Program-made: the position numbers and the translations under genes
The notes under the pieces: model-generated
Told to the model about the DNA's origin: nothing
The model's database searches: none
What the model saw: only the letters and a program-made list of their open reading frames with translations
Origin: Vallitalea longa
Lineage (GTDB): Bacteria; Bacillota; Clostridia; Lachnospirales; Vallitaleaceae
DNA: 64,000 bases
Assembly: GCF_027923465.1 (NCBI RefSeq)
Contig: NZ_BRLB01000006.1
Location: 1-64,000 of the forward strand
Reading direction: 5' to 3'
Shown: in pieces, positions 61,846 to 64,000 of the stretch
How the letters are laid out: every line of letters starts with the position of its first letter
How positions within the stretch are numbered: the stretch's first letter is position 1

Positions 61846-63771
61846 ATGAATATCCAAAAAATAAAAAGACTTAGCAAAGGAAAGGGAATGTTAGATATTA
61901 TGAGCTCATTTGATGTAACTAGGTTTAAAGTTAATGAAGACGTTAGAAGCATATTGAATTCAGCTTCAAAAGTGATTGTACCAAGAAATAGAGAGCATCT
62001 GCTAGATTTAGCTACTGGTGGAGGACAATCAGTATTTAAAGTTAATTATTTTATTGACGGAATTGGTTTAACGCAAGAAGCTACGGTAACTAAATGTAAA
62101 AATGGATTATCTGTCAATTATCATGAAGAGTATATGAGAAGGCGTGATCCAGATTGCATGGTTATCGGAGATAATAAAAATACAGACAAAACAAGATACA
62201 AAGAAAGATTTAATGAGGATTTTGACGGCGTAAGATTAGAGACTTATGTATGGTTGAAAAATCAAGAACTAATAGTAATGCCACTTATTGCTGGAGATGA
62301 TGAATATGGCTCTCCAACACTACTTATCTGTCCTGTTAATGCTGCCTTTTTTGCAGGGGGGCTTGCTGATCTACAAGGATTTATACCAGAAGAGAAAATA
62401 GATCAGAAATTTGAGCCTAAGGCAATAATATATTTAGCTCCACCTTTTAGACATACACATTTTGATGGTAAGCAAGTTGTTGTCCATAATAGACTTGACG
62501 ATATTCATGAAATCTTTTCATTCAATTTATATCCAGGTCCAAGTGCGAAAAAAGGTATCTATGGTGTTTTACTTAATATAGGTGAGTTGGAAAGTTGGAC
62601 AACTGTTCATGCATCAACAGTAAAAGTAACCACACCATATGATAATTCATTGATTATCATGCACGAAGGAGCTAGTGGTGGTGGTAAAAGTGAAATGATT
62701 GAAGAAGTGCATAGAGAAGTAGATGGAAGTATATTATTTGGGGAAAACACAGTAACTAATGAACGTATATATCTTGAAATAGCAGATACATGTGAGTTGA
62801 ATCCAGTGACTGATGATATGGCTATGTGTCATCCTGAACTACAAAATAATAATAAATTAGTTGTTAAGGATGCGGAAGCAGGCTGGTTTTTGAGATTTAA
62901 TCATATTACAGAGTATGGGACTTCTCCACAGCATGAAAAACTGTGTATACATCCAAAAGAACCTTTGATATTCTTGAACATGGATGCGTCTCCTGATTCT
63001 ACGATTCTAATATGGGATCATATTCAAGATGCTCCAGGGAAACCTTGTCCTAATCCAAGGGTAATAATGCCAAGAAGTTTTGTTCCAGAAGTTGTTTCAG
63101 AACCTGTTGAAATAGATGTACGTAGCTTTGGTGTTCGAACACCAGCATGCACAAAATCGGATCCGACTTATGGTATTATTGGGTGTCTGCATATATTACC
63201 ACCTGCATTAGCTTGGATATGGAGACTAGTAGCACCAAGAGGTCATGCTAATCCTAGTATTACCGATTCAGAAGGTATGACTAGTGAAGGTGTAGGTTCA
63301 TATTGGCCATTTGCTACTGGTAAAATGGTAGATCAAGCTAACTTATTGTTAGAACAGATAATTAATACACCAAGTACAAGATATGTCCTTATTCCGAATC
63401 AGCATATTGGATCTTATGAAGTTGGATTTAATGCACAATGGATAGCGAGAGAGTATTTGGCTAGAAAGGGCAGTGCAAAGTTTAAACCAGAACAAATTGT
63501 AGAATCACGTTGTTCACTACTTGGTTATTCTTTAAATAGATTAAGAGTTGATGGTTATAATATTCCTAAAGGGATTTTACAGACAAACTACCAACTAAGT
63601 GTAGGTGAAGAAGCATATGATCAAGGTGCCAAAATATTAAAACATTTCTTTGAACGTGAGCTTGCTAAGTTTAATACAGATGAATTGCTCCCACTCGGAA
63701 GAGAAATCATAAATTGTTTTATGAATGATGGTACAGTTGATGATTATATAAAATTAATATCAATGAAATAG
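61846..63771 (+). CDS. DUF4914 family protein (PEP-carboxykinase-like P-loop)
   Basis: A protein of 641 residues if started at 61846; the ATG at 61888 (627 aa) has a better RBS (AAAGGAAAGGG) and may be the true start. The P-loop is HEGASGGGKSEMIEEVHRE, which resembles the kinase-1 motif of ATP-type PEP carboxykinase and HPr kinase folds. Other conserved stretches: LLDLATGGGQSVF, LAPPFRHTHFDGKQVVVHN, RGHANPSITDSEGMTSEGVG and GSYEVGFNAQWIAREYL. I recognise it as DUF4914, common in gut Clostridia and Bacteroidetes, and uncharacterised. An OFA-type MFS gene follows at 10 nt, suggesting a carboxylate substrate. Confidence 0.85.
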   Translation: MNIQKIKRLSKGKGMLDIMSSFDVTRFKVNEDVRSILNSASKVIVPRNREHLLDLATGGGQSVFKVNYFIDGIGLTQEATVTKCKNGLSVNYHEEYMRRRDPDCMVIGDNKNTDKTRYKERFNEDFDGVRLETYVWLKNQELIVMPLIAGDDEYGSPTLLICPVNAAFFAGGLADLQGFIPEEKIDQKFEPKAIIYLAPPFRHTHFDGKQVVVHNRLDDIHEIFSFNLYPGPSAKKGIYGVLLNIGELESWTTVHASTVKVTTPYDNSLIIMHEGASGGGKSEMIEEVHREVDGSILFGENTVTNERIYLEIADTCELNPVTDDMAMCHPELQNNNKLVVKDAEAGWFLRFNHITEYGTSPQHEKLCIHPKEPLIFLNMDASPDSTILIWDHIQDAPGKPCPNPRVIMPRSFVPEVVSEPVEIDVRSFGVRTPACTKSDPTYGIIGCLHILPPALAWIWRLVAPRGHANPSITDSEGMTSEGVGSYWPFATGKMVDQANLLLEQIINTPSTRYVLIPNQHIGSYEVGFNAQWIAREYLARKGSAKFKPEQIVESRCSLLGYSLNRLRVDGYNIPKGILQTNYQLSVGEEAYDQGAKILKHFFERELAKFNTDELLPLGREIINCFMNDGTVDDYIKLISMK

Positions 63772-63781
63772 GAGTATATCT

Positions 63782-64000
63782 ATGAATACCTTTAAAAAAA
63801 GTAGTACAAATAGTTCAACAAATCATTATAAATACAAAAGATGGATGTTTGTTATTCTAGGGATGATAATGTTTATGTGTCTAGGAACAGTATATTCATG
63901 GAGTGTGTTTAGAACCCCCATAGAAGAGCAGTATCAGATTGATGCTACTTTGAGTGGTTTACCATATTTAGTATTTTTATTAGGGTATACAGCATCTATG
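63782..64000 (+). CDS. OFA-type MFS transporter, 5' part (truncated by window end)
   Basis: The first 73 codons of a membrane transporter. After a hydrophilic 20-residue lead, WMFVILGMIMFMCLGTVYSW and SVFRTPIEEQYQIDATLSGL match the N-terminus of oxalate/formate antiporter (OFA) family MFS proteins. The start is fixed by AGGAG at 63770-63774, which overlaps the DUF4914 stop, so the two are coupled. The substrate is probably a small carboxylate. Confidence 0.8.
   Translation, partial: MNTFKKSSTNSSTNHYKYKRWMFVILGMIMFMCLGTVYSWSVFRTPIEEQYQIDATLSGLPYLVFLLGYTASM

Noticed and set aside
1-64000. CRISPR array, tRNA or rRNA genes, prophage
   Set aside because: No regularly spaced repeats, cloverleaf signatures, rRNA motifs or phage structural genes were seen on either strand.

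Overview
The window is AT-rich DNA (roughly 30% GC by eye) from a member of Clostridia (Bacillota). This rests on AGGAGG-type ribosome binding sites, TTGACA-N17-TATAAT promoters, three T-box leaders, a diaminopimelate dehydrogenase, several clostridial DUF families (DUF6323/DUF6179, DUF4914, DUF2294) and mostly A/T-ending codons. A strict or facultative anaerobe is likely, because an oxygen-sensitive glycyl radical enzyme and a rubrerythrin-like protein are present. A Vallitalea- or Lachnospirales-like host is only a guess. I saw no rRNA, tRNA, CRISPR array or prophage.

Layout. 0-9.4 kb: a small conserved protein, a RAYT-type single-strand transposase, a DUF362 protein, ddh, a flavin reductase, an AraC regulator with a UroD/MtaA-like protein, an orphan protein and a LacI repressor. 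9.5-18.7 kb: one LacI-controlled sugar or polyol operon (glycyl radical enzyme, its activase, FGGY kinase, ribose-type ABC importer, class II aldolase) behind a consensus promoter with a palindromic operator at the start site. 18.8-23.1 kb: hpt, then a two-component system with an antimicrobial-peptide-type ABC exporter on the minus strand. 23.5-33.4 kb: an acetyltransferase, oligoendopeptidase F, surE, then divergent valS and ileS, each with its own T-box. 33.5-48.7 kb: small membrane proteins, a ribbon-helix-helix autoregulator, a two-domain multicopper oxidase, YitT, a secreted unknown, an ABC-F protein with an attenuator-like leader, AzlCD, asd and a SIMPL protein. 48.8-55.8 kb: padR-fetAB, tyrS with a T-box, an iron alcohol dehydrogenase, two flavodoxins and an SRAP protein. 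56-64 kb: PolX, a rubrerythrin-like protein, DUF6323/DUF6179, DUF2294 behind a compact folded leader, DUF4914, and the start of an OFA-type MFS transporter that runs off the window.

Most unusual signal. Two intergenic elements (26712-26788 and 50674-50748, opposite orientations) share a conserved core inside long stems of unrelated sequence. Each lies between convergent genes (surE/valS and fetB/tyrS). Each is flanked by strong strand-asymmetric base composition that follows the element's orientation rather than the coding strand, is steepest next to the element and fades over a few hundred bases to about 1 kb. I do not recognise this as a known system. Rho-type C>G regions are the main conventional alternative. 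Other leads are the isomerase-less glycyl radical operon, the ABC-F leader with an 8-codon upstream ORF, the autoregulated RHH gene with three operator copies, and the folded leader before DUF2294.

Starts were moved to internal ATGs wherever the ribosome binding site required it. All base counts given were made by hand.
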